Counted from the stretch's first letter, positions 39,424-47,718 are shown. The stretch is DNA of 64,000 nt from Spongiactinospora sp. TRM90649 (GCF_029382225.1 NZ_JARLTC010000031.1:1-64000); one strand, 5' to 3'. A program made the numbers and translations. The notes: a model not told the origin generated them from the sequence alone.

Positions 39424-39798
39424 ATGGGGTTCGCCGTTGACACATCGTGGATTGACGGCTGTGCGGTCGTGGCGGTGACGGGCGAGGTAGACCTCGGGGC
39501 GGAGGCGTTCCTGCGGGCCCGTCTGCAGGAGGCGTTCGCCGGAACGAGATCCGGGGGCGGAACGGGCGCGGGGGTCGTGCTCGACCTCAGCGAGACCACG
39601 TTCATGGACGCCCGGGGCATCTCGGTGCTGGTCGCCGCGCGGGCGATGGCGGCCGAGTCGCGTATCCCGCTGCGGGTGGTGGGCATCCGCCCGAGGATCC
39701 GCTCCATGCTGGGCCTGGTCGGGCTCGACACGGCCTTCTGCGCTCTGCCGGAAACGCGCGGCTTGCCCGCTGCGCGGGAAGTCCAGACGCCCGGGTGA
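39424..39798 (+). CDS. STAS-domain protein (anti-sigma factor antagonist-like)
   Basis: A 124-residue STAS-domain protein of the SpoIIAA/RsbV type: VVAVTGEVDLGAEAFLRARL, then VVLDLSETTFMDARGISVLVAA and VVGIRPRIRSMLGLVGLD (each shorter than the full motif). In phospho-regulated antagonists the FxD is followed by a Ser/Thr pair; here it is Ala-Arg (DARG), so the usual phosphorylation site is missing. It may be constitutively active toward its anti-sigma partner. No anti-sigma kinase is adjacent. The start is uncertain: GTG codons at 39415 and 39421 precede the chosen ATG. Confidence 0.8.
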   Translation: MGFAVDTSWIDGCAVVAVTGEVDLGAEAFLRARLQEAFAGTRSGGGTGAGVVLDLSETTFMDARGISVLVAARAMAAESRIPLRVVGIRPRIRSMLGLVGLDTAFCALPETRGLPAAREVQTPG

Positions 39799-39847
39799 CA
39801 TCCGGGCGACGGGCGGATGACATCCGGAACCGCCCTCCGATGTCCGA
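39796..39847. repeat. repeated TGACATCCGG boxes between the STAS and ANTAR genes
   Basis: TGACATCCGG at 39796-39805 and 39818-39827, 22 bp apart, plus an inverted partial copy CCGATGTCCG at 39838-39847. The first overlaps the STAS stop codon. Two-turn spacing suggests a protein site, or the inverted copies could fold in RNA. No function is known. Confidence 0.35.
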
Positions 39848-39949
39848 AAACCGCCCGCAGTGCCAGGCTTGGTTCGTGCGGGCGCCTTCCAGGTCGCCCG
39901 CGGCCCGCTCCGGCGGCCGTGGGCCCGCGACGCGGGCCCACCGGCTCGG

Positions 39950-40717
39950 TCAGCGGGGCGGGCGGGTGAAGAGGTCCGCCACGCTGGGGGAACCCTCGAT
40001 CACGGCCTGGGCCACCTCGGCCAGCTTCCTGCGGTGCGACCTCGCGTAGCCGCGCAGCGTGCGGAACGCCTCCTCCATGCCCACCCTGGAGCGTTCCGCG
40101 ATCACGCCCTTGGCCTGCTCGATGAGGATGCGGCTGGTCAGCGCGGTCTGCAACTGCTCGACCAGCGCCTGACGCTCCTGCATTGTGCGCTGGTGCAGCA
40201 GGCCGATGGTGGCGACGTCCACGATCGCCTGGCCGAGGCGCACGCGGGGCTCGGCGGGTTCGCCGGGCAGGGGGGAGAACAGCGTGATCGCGCCGATCAC
40301 CTGGTCGCGCAGCCGCATCGGGATGGCCAGCACGGAGACGACGCCCGACGCCAGCGCGGCCGGCGCGAAGATCGGCCAGCGGTCGGTCTCCAGGCGCAGA
40401 TCGCCGCAGGTGACGCGCCCGGTCCCGGTGTAGGCGTCGAGGGAGGGGCCCTCGCCGTTCTCCAACTGCATGAGCAGCAGCAGCCGGACCTGCTCGGAGG
40501 AGGCGGCCACCACCTCTAGCTCGCCCTGCGGGGTGGCGACGATCAGCCCGGCCTGCTCGACCTCCAGGGCGTCCGCGCAGCGCTCGGTCATCATCCGCAG
40601 GTATTCGCCCACGTCGAAGTCCGCCACGAGGGTGTCGGCCAGGGCGACGAACGTCGTCACCAACCGGTCTTCCTTCTCCACGGTGGGCTCATCTCCTCGC
40701 ACCCCCCGGGTGCGCAT
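39950..40717 (-). CDS. GAF-ANTAR domain regulator
   Basis: A 255-residue protein with an N-terminal GAF domain (about 20-165; VEQAGLIVATPQGELEVVAAS, VLAIPMRLRDQVIGAITLF, both truncated to motif cores) and a C-terminal ANTAR RNA-binding domain (about 185-240; SRILIEQAKGVIAERSRVGM, AFRTLRGYARSHRRKLAEVA). ANTAR proteins bind paired hexaloop hairpins in nascent RNA and prevent termination. GAF supplies the signal. The ATG at 40717 has GAGGTG upstream; a GTG at 40681 is possible. It converges on the STAS gene. Its RNA targets are not evident in this window. Confidence 0.9.
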   Translation of the reverse strand: MRTRGVRGDEPTVEKEDRLVTTFVALADTLVADFDVGEYLRMMTERCADALEVEQAGLIVATPQGELEVVAASSEQVRLLLLMQLENGEGPSLDAYTGTGRVTCGDLRLETDRWPIFAPAALASGVVSVLAIPMRLRDQVIGAITLFSPLPGEPAEPRVRLGQAIVDVATIGLLHQRTMQERQALVEQLQTALTSRILIEQAKGVIAERSRVGMEEAFRTLRGYARSHRRKLAEVAQAVIEGSPSVADLFTRPPR

Positions 40718-41047
40718 GGCATGGCACCTCGCGTCACCGGAGGAGTGGACTCCGTTCTTGCTGGGACGCATCACCACCGGCAGGAACCTGGAGGCGCCGG
40801 TGACGGGCGGGCGCGAAGTGTGGCCCGTAGGCCCATCTTTGCGGGAGGGACTGGCAACGGCAAACCCGGAAGACATCCGGCCATAGATGCGGACGGACCG
40901 AAATTCGGATCGGGCCGGGTGCCGCGCCGACGTGCGCCGGAGCGGCCCCGGATGCGGCTCAGGAATTGAGTGCGCAATAGACGGATATGTCTGGGCGAAT
41001 CTTTGGACACGTGTGATACTCAACCGGTGCCGAACCCAGGGAGGACC
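40718..41047. other. 330-bp divergent intergenic region (ANTAR regulator / P450)
   Basis: Contains the promoters of the two divergent genes. A modestly AT-richer stretch at 40965-41035 precedes the P450 and includes the CACGTG palindrome (41009-41014) followed by TGATAC (41016-41021). I cannot assign a confident -35/-10 pair, and I see no coding frame or hairpin that stands out. Confidence 0.5.
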
Positions 41048-42262
41048 ATGTCCGTCGGGGAACTGTACGACCCGCTCGGCGCGCACCTGCGCGACCCCTA
41101 CCCGGTGTACGACCGGGCGCGGCGAGAGGAGCCGGTGTTCTACTCCCCGGTGATGGGCGCCTGGGTGGTCACGCGCTACTCCGACGTCGCCGACGTCCTG
41201 CGCGACCCGGTGCTCTACTCGTCGGCCGACCCCTTCACCCACGCCATCCCGCTCCGCGAGGCCACGCTGGCCGAACTGGGCCGGGGCTATCCGGTGCGGC
41301 CCGACCTGATCCAGTCGGACGGCGAGCTGCACGCCAGGCTCCGCGCCCCGATCGCCGAGGTGCTCAAGCCCGACCGGGTCGCCGCCCTGGAGCCGTTCGT
41401 CCGCGCGCAGGCCGCCGAACTCGTCGACTCGTTCGCGGCGGACGGGCGCGTGGAGTTCATGGAGCGCTACGCCGTGCCGCTGCCCTGCCGTACGATCGGT
41501 CGGCTGTGCGGCTTCGACGCGGCGCAGGCCCGGCTGGCATACGAGTCGCTGGACGCCTTCATCGTGCTCGGCGCGACCCACCTGGAGCCGGAGCGGGAAC
41601 TGGACGCCGCGCGCGGATGGGTGGAACTGCAGGAGCTGATCGGCCGACTGGTGCGGGAGCGCAGGGCCGAGCCGGGCGACGACGCCATCAGCGAGGTGGT
41701 CGCGGCCAGCGTGCCCGGCACCGGCCCGCTGTCGTACGAGGACGAGGCGCAGGTCGTGGCGAACCTGATCCAGCTCGTCATCGCCGGGCACATCACGACC
41801 GTCCCGCTGTCCGGCATGGCGATCGCCGAACTGCTCACCCACGAGGACCAGTGGCGGCGGCTGTGCGCCGACCCGGACCTGATCCCCGCCGCCGTCGAGG
41901 AGATCCTCCGGTACGGCACGCCCGCCAGCGGCCTCTACCGCGTCACCACCGCCCCCACCGAACTCGGCGGCGTCGCCCTGCCCGAGGGGGACCGCGTGCT
42001 GCTGCGCTACACCTCGGCCAACCGGGACCCGGCCAGGTTCGAGCGCGCGGCCGAGTTCGACGTCGGCAGGCGGCCCAACCGGCACCTGTCCTTCGGCCGG
42101 GGCACGCACTTCTGCGTCGGCGCCGGGCTCGCCCGCATGCAGATGCGGGTCACACTCGAAACCCTCACCTCCCGCTTGCCCGGCATGCGGCTCGCCGAGC
42201 CGATCACCTACGTTCCGGTCCTCGATCTGCGCAGACCCGAGGCGGTTCACCTGGTCTGGTGA
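41048..42262 (+). CDS. cytochrome P450
   Basis: A 404-residue soluble class I (CYP) monooxygenase needing a ferredoxin and reductase. Heme ligand Cys356 lies in SFGRGTHFCVGAGLAR; the ExxR motif is EEILRYG; the I-helix reads LVIAGHITT, with the oxygen-activating A-G-x-x-T present. The ATG at 41048 follows AGGGAGGACC; upstream in-frame starts are unnecessary. No ferredoxin gene or biosynthetic cluster is adjacent, so the substrate is unknown. It lies about 107 bp before a small zinc-ribbon gene. Confidence 0.95.
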   Translation: MSVGELYDPLGAHLRDPYPVYDRARREEPVFYSPVMGAWVVTRYSDVADVLRDPVLYSSADPFTHAIPLREATLAELGRGYPVRPDLIQSDGELHARLRAPIAEVLKPDRVAALEPFVRAQAAELVDSFAADGRVEFMERYAVPLPCRTIGRLCGFDAAQARLAYESLDAFIVLGATHLEPERELDAARGWVELQELIGRLVRERRAEPGDDAISEVVAASVPGTGPLSYEDEAQVVANLIQLVIAGHITTVPLSGMAIAELLTHEDQWRRLCADPDLIPAAVEEILRYGTPASGLYRVTTAPTELGGVALPEGDRVLLRYTSANRDPARFERAAEFDVGRRPNRHLSFGRGTHFCVGAGLARMQMRVTLETLTSRLPGMRLAEPITYVPVLDLRRPEAVHLVW

Positions 42263-42368
42263 CCAGGACATATGACGACGTACTTGACACATTGTCGAAA
42301 TGCAACCTGGTCCGTGGCGTGTCGCCTTACGCTTGCTCTCGGCCTACAGCGCGGGAAAGGAAGGACAC

Positions 42369-42776
42369 GTGGGGATCGACTCGATTCTGTGCCCTGTGTG
42401 TACGGGGGTGCTACCCGCATCCGGCTCGGACGCTTACACCACGGCGCGGGGGCGCCTGATCGTTTCCAACGGCTACTGCGAGGGCGGGTGCGCCGAGCGC
42501 CAGGCCACCGCCGTGGCCCAGCAACACCAGCAGCAGGTTCCGCATACGCTGCCCGGGCGTCCGCAGCCGCCGATGCCGCAGCCCGTGCAGCCGATGCAGT
42601 CCATGGGGCAGATGCACTCGATGCAGCAGATGCAGCCGCCGATGCCGGCCGCTCCGCAGGAGACGCGGCAGCCGGTGGGGGCCCAGCCGCTCGCGGCGCC
42701 GCACTACCCGGCGCCTCCGCAGCACCCGCAGCCGCAGCACCCGCAGGTGACCTACCCTTCGCGGGTGCCCTCCTGA
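42369..42776 (+). CDS. small zinc-ribbon protein with Gln/Met/Pro-rich tail
   Basis: A 135-residue protein. The N-terminus carries CPVC (about 8-11) and, 35 residues on, CEGGC, giving four Cys for a zinc ribbon. From about residue 50 it is low-complexity: Gln-rich, then alternating Met and Gln (SMGQMHSMQQMQ), then Pro/His-rich to the end. The GTG at 42369 follows AAGGAAGGAC. A TTGACA (42284-42289) lies upstream. The family is not recognised. The disordered tail suggests a scaffold or interaction role, but nothing in the context confirms it. Confidence 0.65.
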   Translation: MGIDSILCPVCTGVLPASGSDAYTTARGRLIVSNGYCEGGCAERQATAVAQQHQQQVPHTLPGRPQPPMPQPVQPMQSMGQMHSMQQMQPPMPAAPQETRQPVGAQPLAAPHYPAPPQHPQPQHPQVTYPSRVPS

Positions 42777-42792
42777 CGCGCCGCGGCTTGCG

Positions 42793-43167
42793 TCAGAGGT
42801 GCCCCGGCGCGGTGTGCCAGTAGTCGCGGGTCTCCACGGCGAGACCGTTCGCGTCGAACCGGGCGATCACGCACCCGGCCAGCGTGATCGGCTCGCCGTT
42901 CTCCAGCGAGTGGACCCGGAACTCCGCGACGGCGGTGTCGCCGTCCACCATCGGCGTGCCGAAGTCGACCCGTACCACCGTCTCCTCGGCGAACGACCAG
43001 CGCACGTATTCGCCGATCGCCGCCCTGCCCCGGTGCTCCGGCCGGAACGGCATGCTCCGGTGCACCGCGTCCTCGGCGTACAGCGCGAGGATCGCCTCGA
43101 CGTCGTGCCCGGCCCAGCCCGACCGCCACGTGTCGGCGAAACGCCGGGCGGCCTTCCTCGTCTCCAT
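42793..43167 (-). CDS. SnoaL-like / NTF2-fold protein
   Basis: A 124-residue protein of the NTF2-like superfamily. Typical features: N-terminal helix ARRFADTWRSGWAGHDVEAI, then LYAEDAVHRSMPFRPEHRG, VDFGTPMVDGDTAVAEFRV and DANGLAVETRDYWH at the end (all read as short motif stretches). Members include polyketide cyclases, limonene epoxide hydrolases and many uncharacterised stress proteins. No cofactor site is visible. It is an independent gene, convergent with the zinc-ribbon gene. Confidence 0.82.
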   Translation of the reverse strand: METRKAARRFADTWRSGWAGHDVEAILALYAEDAVHRSMPFRPEHRGRAAIGEYVRWSFAEETVVRVDFGTPMVDGDTAVAEFRVHSLENGEPITLAGCVIARFDANGLAVETRDYWHTAPGHL

Positions 43168-43222
43168 GGGACGCCATTCTCGCGCGCCTGAGACTGTCGG
43201 CGCGTCCTGTCATGATGCGGGA

Positions 43223-43234
43223 GACTCGCGAGTC
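43223..43234. promoter_or_regulatory. 12-bp palindrome in the SnoaL/NADAR intergenic region
   Basis: GACTCGCGAGTC, a perfect palindrome in the 252-bp gap between divergent genes. It is followed by a run of sequence with no convincing gene; short frames there have poor codon use or no start. It could be an operator for either neighbour, and is too short to be significant alone. Confidence 0.25.
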
Positions 43235-43419
43235 CACGATGAGGAGACCCCGATGGGCGCCGACCGCGCACGTCCACCCCGGTGGTCCGCGGCGACCTGC
43301 CAACCACGGGCGACGGCGCCCCCGACAACCACGTCGGCCCCGGCGGCTGACCCCCGAATCCGCCCTGTCCGCCGGGGGATTGGGCGCGATCTTTGGATAC
43401 CTGGGAGGGGAAGTCGTCG

Positions 43420-44001
43420 ATGTCGACGGATGAGGGCGTTCGTGATCGGACGGCCGTGGCGGAGGCCATGGAGCGGGGCGATCGGGTGAGGTTCCTGTTC
43501 TTCTGGGGGCATACGCCGCCGCCGCCCGGCGGGGTGGGGCCGTGGTGCCTGTCGCAGTGGTGGCCGTCCGTCTTCGAGGTGGACGACGTCGCCTACCGGA
43601 CCGCCGAGCACTATCTGATGGCGGCCAAGGCGCGGTTGTTCGGCGACGACGAGATCGCCGGCGCGATCGTCGCCGCGGAGCATCCGAGAGACGCCAAGCT
43701 GCTGGGGCGGGTGGTGCGCGGGTTCGACGAGGAGACCTGGTCGGAGCACCGGCCGGCCGTCGCCGTGCGCGGGAACGTCGCCAAGTTCGGGTCCGACCCG
43801 GGCCTGCGCGACTACCTGGTGGGCACGGGCGACCGGGTGCTGGTCGAGGCGAGCCCGACCGACCCGGTGTGGGGGATCGGTATGGCCGCGACCGACGTCA
43901 GAGCCGAGCGGCCCGCCGAGTGGGAGGGCCACAACCTGCTCGGGTTCGCGCTGATGGCCGCCCGCGACCACCTGCGGACCGGGCTACCAGGGGGAGCGTG
44001 A
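43420..44001 (+). CDS. NADAR-family (YbiA-like) protein
   Basis: A 193-residue NADAR-family protein: FLFFWGHTP, CLSQWWPSVFEVDDVAYRTAEHYLMAAKA (read as CLSQWWPSVFEVDD and YRTAEHYLMAAKA), WSEHRPAVAVRGNVAKF, VLVEASPTDPVWGIG and NLLGFALMAARD. Some members remove ADP-ribose from guanine in DNA or act in riboflavin-precursor cleanup. The ATG at 43420 has GGGAGGGGAAG upstream. Its 3' end overlaps the convergent endonuclease V gene by 18 bp. Confidence 0.9.
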   Translation: MSTDEGVRDRTAVAEAMERGDRVRFLFFWGHTPPPPGGVGPWCLSQWWPSVFEVDDVAYRTAEHYLMAAKARLFGDDEIAGAIVAAEHPRDAKLLGRVVRGFDEETWSEHRPAVAVRGNVAKFGSDPGLRDYLVGTGDRVLVEASPTDPVWGIGMAATDVRAERPAEWEGHNLLGFALMAARDHLRTGLPGGA

Positions 44002-44655
44002 CAGCCGGTCGGCGTGCCGGATCGGCTCGGGCAGCCGGTAGGCCGGGGTCAGCCGCAGCACGTGCTCGCAGGCGTTGCCGAGACTGACCCGGTGTCCCTG
44101 GGAGACGTAGACCGGCCGCACGCCGTCGCGCGTGCGCAGCGCCCGCCCGACCACCTCGCCGTCCAGCGTGACGGGGCTCCATGAGCCGCGCCGGGGGGCG
44201 GGGTCGTCGTGGGCGCCGACGAACGGGGTCTTGGCCACGCCGATCGCGGGCAGCCCGGTGAGCACCCCCAGATGGCAGGCCAGTCCGAACCGGCGCGGGT
44301 GGGCCAGGCCGTGCCCGTCGCACACCAGCAGGTCGGGGGTGAGGGTGAGCCGGTCGAGCGCGGCCAGCAGCGGCGGCAACTCGCGGAACGCGAACAGCCC
44401 CGGCACGTAGGGGAACCGGGCGCGTTCGCGGACCACGGCCCGGTCGGCGACCTCCAGCGTGCCGGCGCGCAGCACCACCACGGCGGCGGTGACCTCGTCG
44501 CCGCCTGGCGGGTACGCCACGTCGAGCCCGGCCACGAGCCGCACCGCGGCGGGGTCCGGGCCGGGGCCGGTCAGATCGGTCAGCGGGCGCAGCCGCTCCT
44601 GGAGGGCCTCGGCCTCGGTGGCCGTCGCGGGCCAGAAGGTCGTCGCGGAGTGCAC
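43984..44655 (-). CDS. nfi: endonuclease V (deoxyinosine-specific)
   Basis: A 223-residue endonuclease V, which nicks DNA (or RNA) one base 3' of inosine. Seen: catalytic Asp in VAGLDVAY, wedge motif PYVPGLFAFRELP, LLVCDGHGLAHPRRFGLACHLG (second metal Asp, read in two parts) and GVAKTPFVG. Length is normal. It converges with and overlaps the NADAR gene by 18 bp, so the last six codons of each are encoded by complementary strands. Confidence 0.94.
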   Translation of the reverse strand: MHSATTFWPATATEAEALQERLRPLTDLTGPGPDPAAVRLVAGLDVAYPPGGDEVTAAVVVLRAGTLEVADRAVVRERARFPYVPGLFAFRELPPLLAALDRLTLTPDLLVCDGHGLAHPRRFGLACHLGVLTGLPAIGVAKTPFVGAHDDPAPRRGSWSPVTLDGEVVGRALRTRDGVRPVYVSQGHRVSLGNACEHVLRLTPAYRLPEPIRHADRLSRSPW

Positions 44656-44750
44656 GCGGTGAGGCTACCGCCGGACGGCCACACGCCACTCCGAATACGC
44701 GTGCAGTCCGTGACTTCGGAGGGACTTCCTTGAGATGACCCGGGTGACAG

Positions 44751-44936
44751 GTGACCGGTATGAGCGACGTCCGACTAGGCACCGTGACCACGAAGGTGCC
44801 CGCCAGGCTCGACCGCCTCCCCTGGTCCCGGTGGCATTGGATGATCCTGGCCGGGCTGGTCGAGGCGTTCCTCGGGGTGAAGGCGGAGAACAAGGGCCTG
44901 GAGGCGATCGCCAGGCCGCTGAGCGCCACCGACTGA
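44751..44936 (+). pseudogene. remnant of an MFS transporter: N-terminus joined to C-terminus, core deleted
   Basis: 61 codons. The first part (VPARLDRLPWSRWHWMIL) is the characteristic start of a family of about 450-residue actinomycete MFS transporters, up to the beginning of helix 1. The second (FLGVKAENKGLEAIARPLSATD, i.e. FLGVKAENKGLE plus AIARPLSATD) resembles the last residues of the same family. The roughly 400 residues between are absent and the join is in frame around 44865-44875. It looks like an internal deletion that left the ends. Identification is from recall of family sequences and is not alignment-proven. Confidence 0.6.
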
Positions 44937-44957
44937 CGGCCGCCCGGGACGCCGAGG

Positions 44958-45788
44958 TCAGAGCCCGGCCGCCGCCCGCACGGTCTCGGCGATCTCGTCG
45001 GCGAGGTCGGGCGTGGCCGCCACGACGCCGCTCCACCTGCGGGTCAGGTCGGTGTCGCACTCGATCGGCCGGCCTCGCACGTCGCGGACGGCGCCGCCCG
45101 CCGCCTCGGCCAGCACGACCGAGGCGGCGACGTCCACCAGCCGGTGCACGTCGCCCCCGGCGTCGGCGAACGCGTCGGTCGAGCCGTCGGCGACGAGCGC
45201 CGCCTCCAGGCAGGAGGAGGACAGGATCCGCACCCGGCCCGCCCGCTCGGCGACCGCCCGCCACGCCTCGGCGGCCCCCGGCACGTCGAACCGGGGACGC
45301 AGCAGCGAGACGGCCGCGCCGGACAGGGCCTTGCGCCCGGAGGTGCGCAGCGGGGTGGGCCGGTCGCGGGCGGCCCACCAGGTACGGCCCGTGTCCAGCC
45401 ACACGATCAGGCCCTCGGTGAACTCGCCGTCCACCGCGACGGCCCCGCCGAACGCGGTGAGCGGCACCCCGGCCGCCGCGTTGGCCGAGCCGTCCAGCGG
45501 GTCCATGACCAGGGTGACGGCGGACCTGCGATCCACGAACCCGGTCTCCTCGCTGAGCACGTTCACCTCGGCATCGGCGAGCGCGGTGAGGATGGCCGAC
45601 TCGACCAGGACGTCCACGAGCATGGTGGGCGTGCCGTCGGCGCCGTCGGCCACGGTCTCGGCCAGTTCGGCGCGGGAGCGCCCGGCTCGGGCCTCGCCGT
45701 ACGCGGCCAGGGCGGCGGTCGCGGCGGTGCGCAGGGCGGGGTGCGTCTCGGCGGGCAGCGCCCCGAGCGCGGCGGCGGAGGTCACCAC
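44958..45788 (-). CDS. inositol-monophosphatase-family phosphatase at the end of the phn operon
   Basis: A 276-residue Mg2+-dependent phosphatase of the IMPase/FBPase/BPNT superfamily. Metal motif MDPLDGSANAAAGVP (DPxDGT-like, with Ser), upstream SEETGF, and a late region DVHRLVDVAASVVLAEAAGG replacing the usual WDxAAG. It overlaps the phnM 3' end by 7 bp, so it is part of the C-P lyase operon. phnN and phnP are absent, and this enzyme may handle a ribose phosphate product of the pathway (inference). Alternatively it could be an unrelated nucleotide phosphatase. Confidence 0.85.
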   Translation of the reverse strand: MVTSAAALGALPAETHPALRTAATAALAAYGEARAGRSRAELAETVADGADGTPTMLVDVLVESAILTALADAEVNVLSEETGFVDRRSAVTLVMDPLDGSANAAAGVPLTAFGGAVAVDGEFTEGLIVWLDTGRTWWAARDRPTPLRTSGRKALSGAAVSLLRPRFDVPGAAEAWRAVAERAGRVRILSSSCLEAALVADGSTDAFADAGGDVHRLVDVAASVVLAEAAGGAVRDVRGRPIECDTDLTRRWSGVVAATPDLADEIAETVRAAAGL

Positions 45789-46969
45789 GACGGCTCCAGC
45801 GCCCGATGGGCAGGGAGGTGGTCGGCGGCGCGGTGCACCAGCCGGACCGTGGGCCAGCCGCCGCTGATCGTGACCGCGACCAGGTCGGCGCGCGCCCCCG
45901 GCGCGATGAAGCCCCGGTCGTCCAGACCCGCCACCCTGGCCGGGCCGGAGGTCACCAGCGCGACGGCGCGCGGCAGCGGGACCACGCCGTCGCCCGCCAG
46001 GCGCAGCGCCGCGGCCAGCATCGCGGAGGGCATGTAGTCGCTGGACAGCGCGTCGGCCAGGTCGGCGGAGATCAGCTCCACAGCGGCGACGTTGCCGGAG
46101 TGGGAGCCGCCGCGCAGCACGTTGGGGGCGCCCGCGACGATGTCCATCCCCAGCTCGCGCGCGGCCCGCGCGGCCTCGACGGTCGTCGGGAACTCGGCCA
46201 CGCGGACCCCGTTGGAGTACGCGTCGGCGACCTCGGCCGCCGTCACCGGGTCGTGCGCGAGCACCCGCGCGTGCCCCAGCCTGGCCTGCTCGGCCAGCCA
46301 GCCGAGGGCCACGGGACGGTGCCAGGCGCGGGTGTTCCGCTCGGCGACCAGCGCGTCCATCATGGACTGGGCCTGCTCCCGTGAGACGCCCTGGCTGCCC
46401 TCCAGCCAGCCCCGGTAGTAGGCGGGGTCGCGGTACTGCCCCTGGCCGGGGGTGTGGTCCTCGTAGGAGACCAGCGGCGGCACGTCCGCCTTCAGATCGG
46501 CGAGGCGCGGCCCGAGGGCGGCCAGCGCCTCGGGGTCGCGGGCGTCCAGGCGGAACAGGAACCGGTGGTCGACCATCGGGTCCTGCCCGGCCCGCCGCCG
46601 GATCGCCTCGGTGATGGCCACCGCGCGGCCCAGGTCGCGGCCCTTGCGCGGCGCGCTCTGGTAGCCGACGCCGTGGAAGATCGTGGTCACCCCGGCGGCG
46701 CGCACCCGGCCCTCGAAGCTGGCCACCGCGAAGTCCACGTCGAACTCGGCGTTGGGCCGGGGGTTCAGCTCCTTCTCCAGCCCGTCGCTGTGGGTGTCGA
46801 CCAGGCCGGGCAGCAGCAGCGCGCCGCGCAGGTCGGTCGCTTCTGCGGGCACGGCGCCCGGCCGCGCCTCGGCGACGTCGGTGATCACGCCGTCCTCGGT
46901 CACCACCAGGGCGTCCTCGATCACGCGGTCCGGCAGGACCGCTCTGGCGTGCGCGTACACGCGGGTCAT
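45782..46969 (-). CDS. phnM: alpha-D-ribose 1-methylphosphonate 5-triphosphate diphosphatase
   Basis: A 395-residue amidohydrolase-superfamily PhnM. It removes pyrophosphate from ribose-1-alkylphosphonate-5-triphosphate. Seen: metal motif LVDTHSDGLEKE, VTTIFHGVGYQS, DHTPGQGQ, LAHDPVTAAE and the PhnM hallmark APNVLRGGSHSGN followed by LSSDYMPSAML. The ATG at 46969 overlaps the phnL stop (ATGA) and GGAGGTGG lies upstream. The frame continues open further upstream but only as a shadow of phnL. Confidence 0.95.
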   Translation of the reverse strand: MTRVYAHARAVLPDRVIEDALVVTEDGVITDVAEARPGAVPAEATDLRGALLLPGLVDTHSDGLEKELNPRPNAEFDVDFAVASFEGRVRAAGVTTIFHGVGYQSAPRKGRDLGRAVAITEAIRRRAGQDPMVDHRFLFRLDARDPEALAALGPRLADLKADVPPLVSYEDHTPGQGQYRDPAYYRGWLEGSQGVSREQAQSMMDALVAERNTRAWHRPVALGWLAEQARLGHARVLAHDPVTAAEVADAYSNGVRVAEFPTTVEAARAARELGMDIVAGAPNVLRGGSHSGNVAAVELISADLADALSSDYMPSAMLAAALRLAGDGVVPLPRAVALVTSGPARVAGLDDRGFIAPGARADLVAVTISGGWPTVRLVHRAADHLPAHRALEPSW

Positions 46970-47718
46970 CTGGCCACCTCCAGGGTGCCGTGGCGAAGGG
47001 TCTGTGCGGGAGGTCCGGAAAGGGCGATGCGGCCCGCTTCCAGTACGGCGACGCGGGTGGCGAGCCGTTCGATCGCCTGAAGGTCGTGGAAGACCGACAG
47101 GACGGCGGTGCCCCCGCCGCTCAGGTCGCCGATCATGTCGAGCACCGCCTCGCGGTTCACCGGGTCCAGGGCGGACACCGGCTCGTCGAGCAGCAGGAGG
47201 CGGGGCGGGGAGATGGTCCCCGCGGCCAGGTTGACGCGTTGCTTCTGCCCGCCGGACAGCACGGTCGTGTGCATGGCCCACAGGCGTTCGTCGATGCCCA
47301 GGCGCCGCAGCGCGGCGGCGGCGGCCTCGCGGGCCTGCCCGGCGTCCATGCCCCGGCGCACCCCCGCCCTGGCCACCAGGTCGAGCACGCCGCGCCGGGG
47401 CTCGCCCCGCAGGAACTGCGAGACGTAGCCGATCTCCCGGCCGCGCAGGTCGGCGACCTCGGCGTCGGGCAGCGCGGCCAGATCCACCTGCCGCCCTGAG
47501 GCGGTCGTGAAGCGGATCTCGCCGGAGCCGGGCACGTAGGTGCGGTAGACGCAGCGCAGCAGCGAGGACTTGCCCGCGCCGGACGGCCCCGCGAGCGCCA
47601 CGTGCTCACCGGCAGAGACGTCCAGGTCGACGCCCTCCAGCGCGGGCACCACGCGCCCGTCCACCGTGTGCAGGGTGAACGTCTTGGTCAGATTCCTGAT
47701 CGACAGCATCTCCGTCAT
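46966..47718 (-). CDS. phnL: C-P lyase complex ATPase PhnL
   Basis: A 250-residue ABC-type ATPase: Walker A GPSGAGKSSLLRC, signature LSGGQKQRVNLA and Walker B LLLLDEPVSALD. The beginning (LSIRNLTKTFTLH) and YVSQFLRGEPRR are PhnL-specific. In the C-P lyase machinery PhnL supports the core complex rather than transport. Start and stop each overlap the neighbours (ATGA with phnK and phnM). Confidence 0.94.
   Translation of the reverse strand: MTEMLSIRNLTKTFTLHTVDGRVVPALEGVDLDVSAGEHVALAGPSGAGKSSLLRCVYRTYVPGSGEIRFTTASGRQVDLAALPDAEVADLRGREIGYVSQFLRGEPRRGVLDLVARAGVRRGMDAGQAREAAAAALRRLGIDERLWAMHTTVLSGGQKQRVNLAAGTISPPRLLLLDEPVSALDPVNREAVLDMIGDLSGGGTAVLSVFHDLQAIERLATRVAVLEAGRIALSGPPAQTLRHGTLEVAR

Noticed and set aside
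42250..42267. CCTGGT-N6-ACCAGG inverted repeat at the P450 stop as a terminator
   Set aside because: Only 6 bp of stem; too weak to call.
43253..43489. 78-codon frame with a good ribosome site upstream of the NADAR gene
   Set aside because: Third positions are not GC-biased and it overlaps the NADAR start in another frame; composition is Arg/Pro noise.
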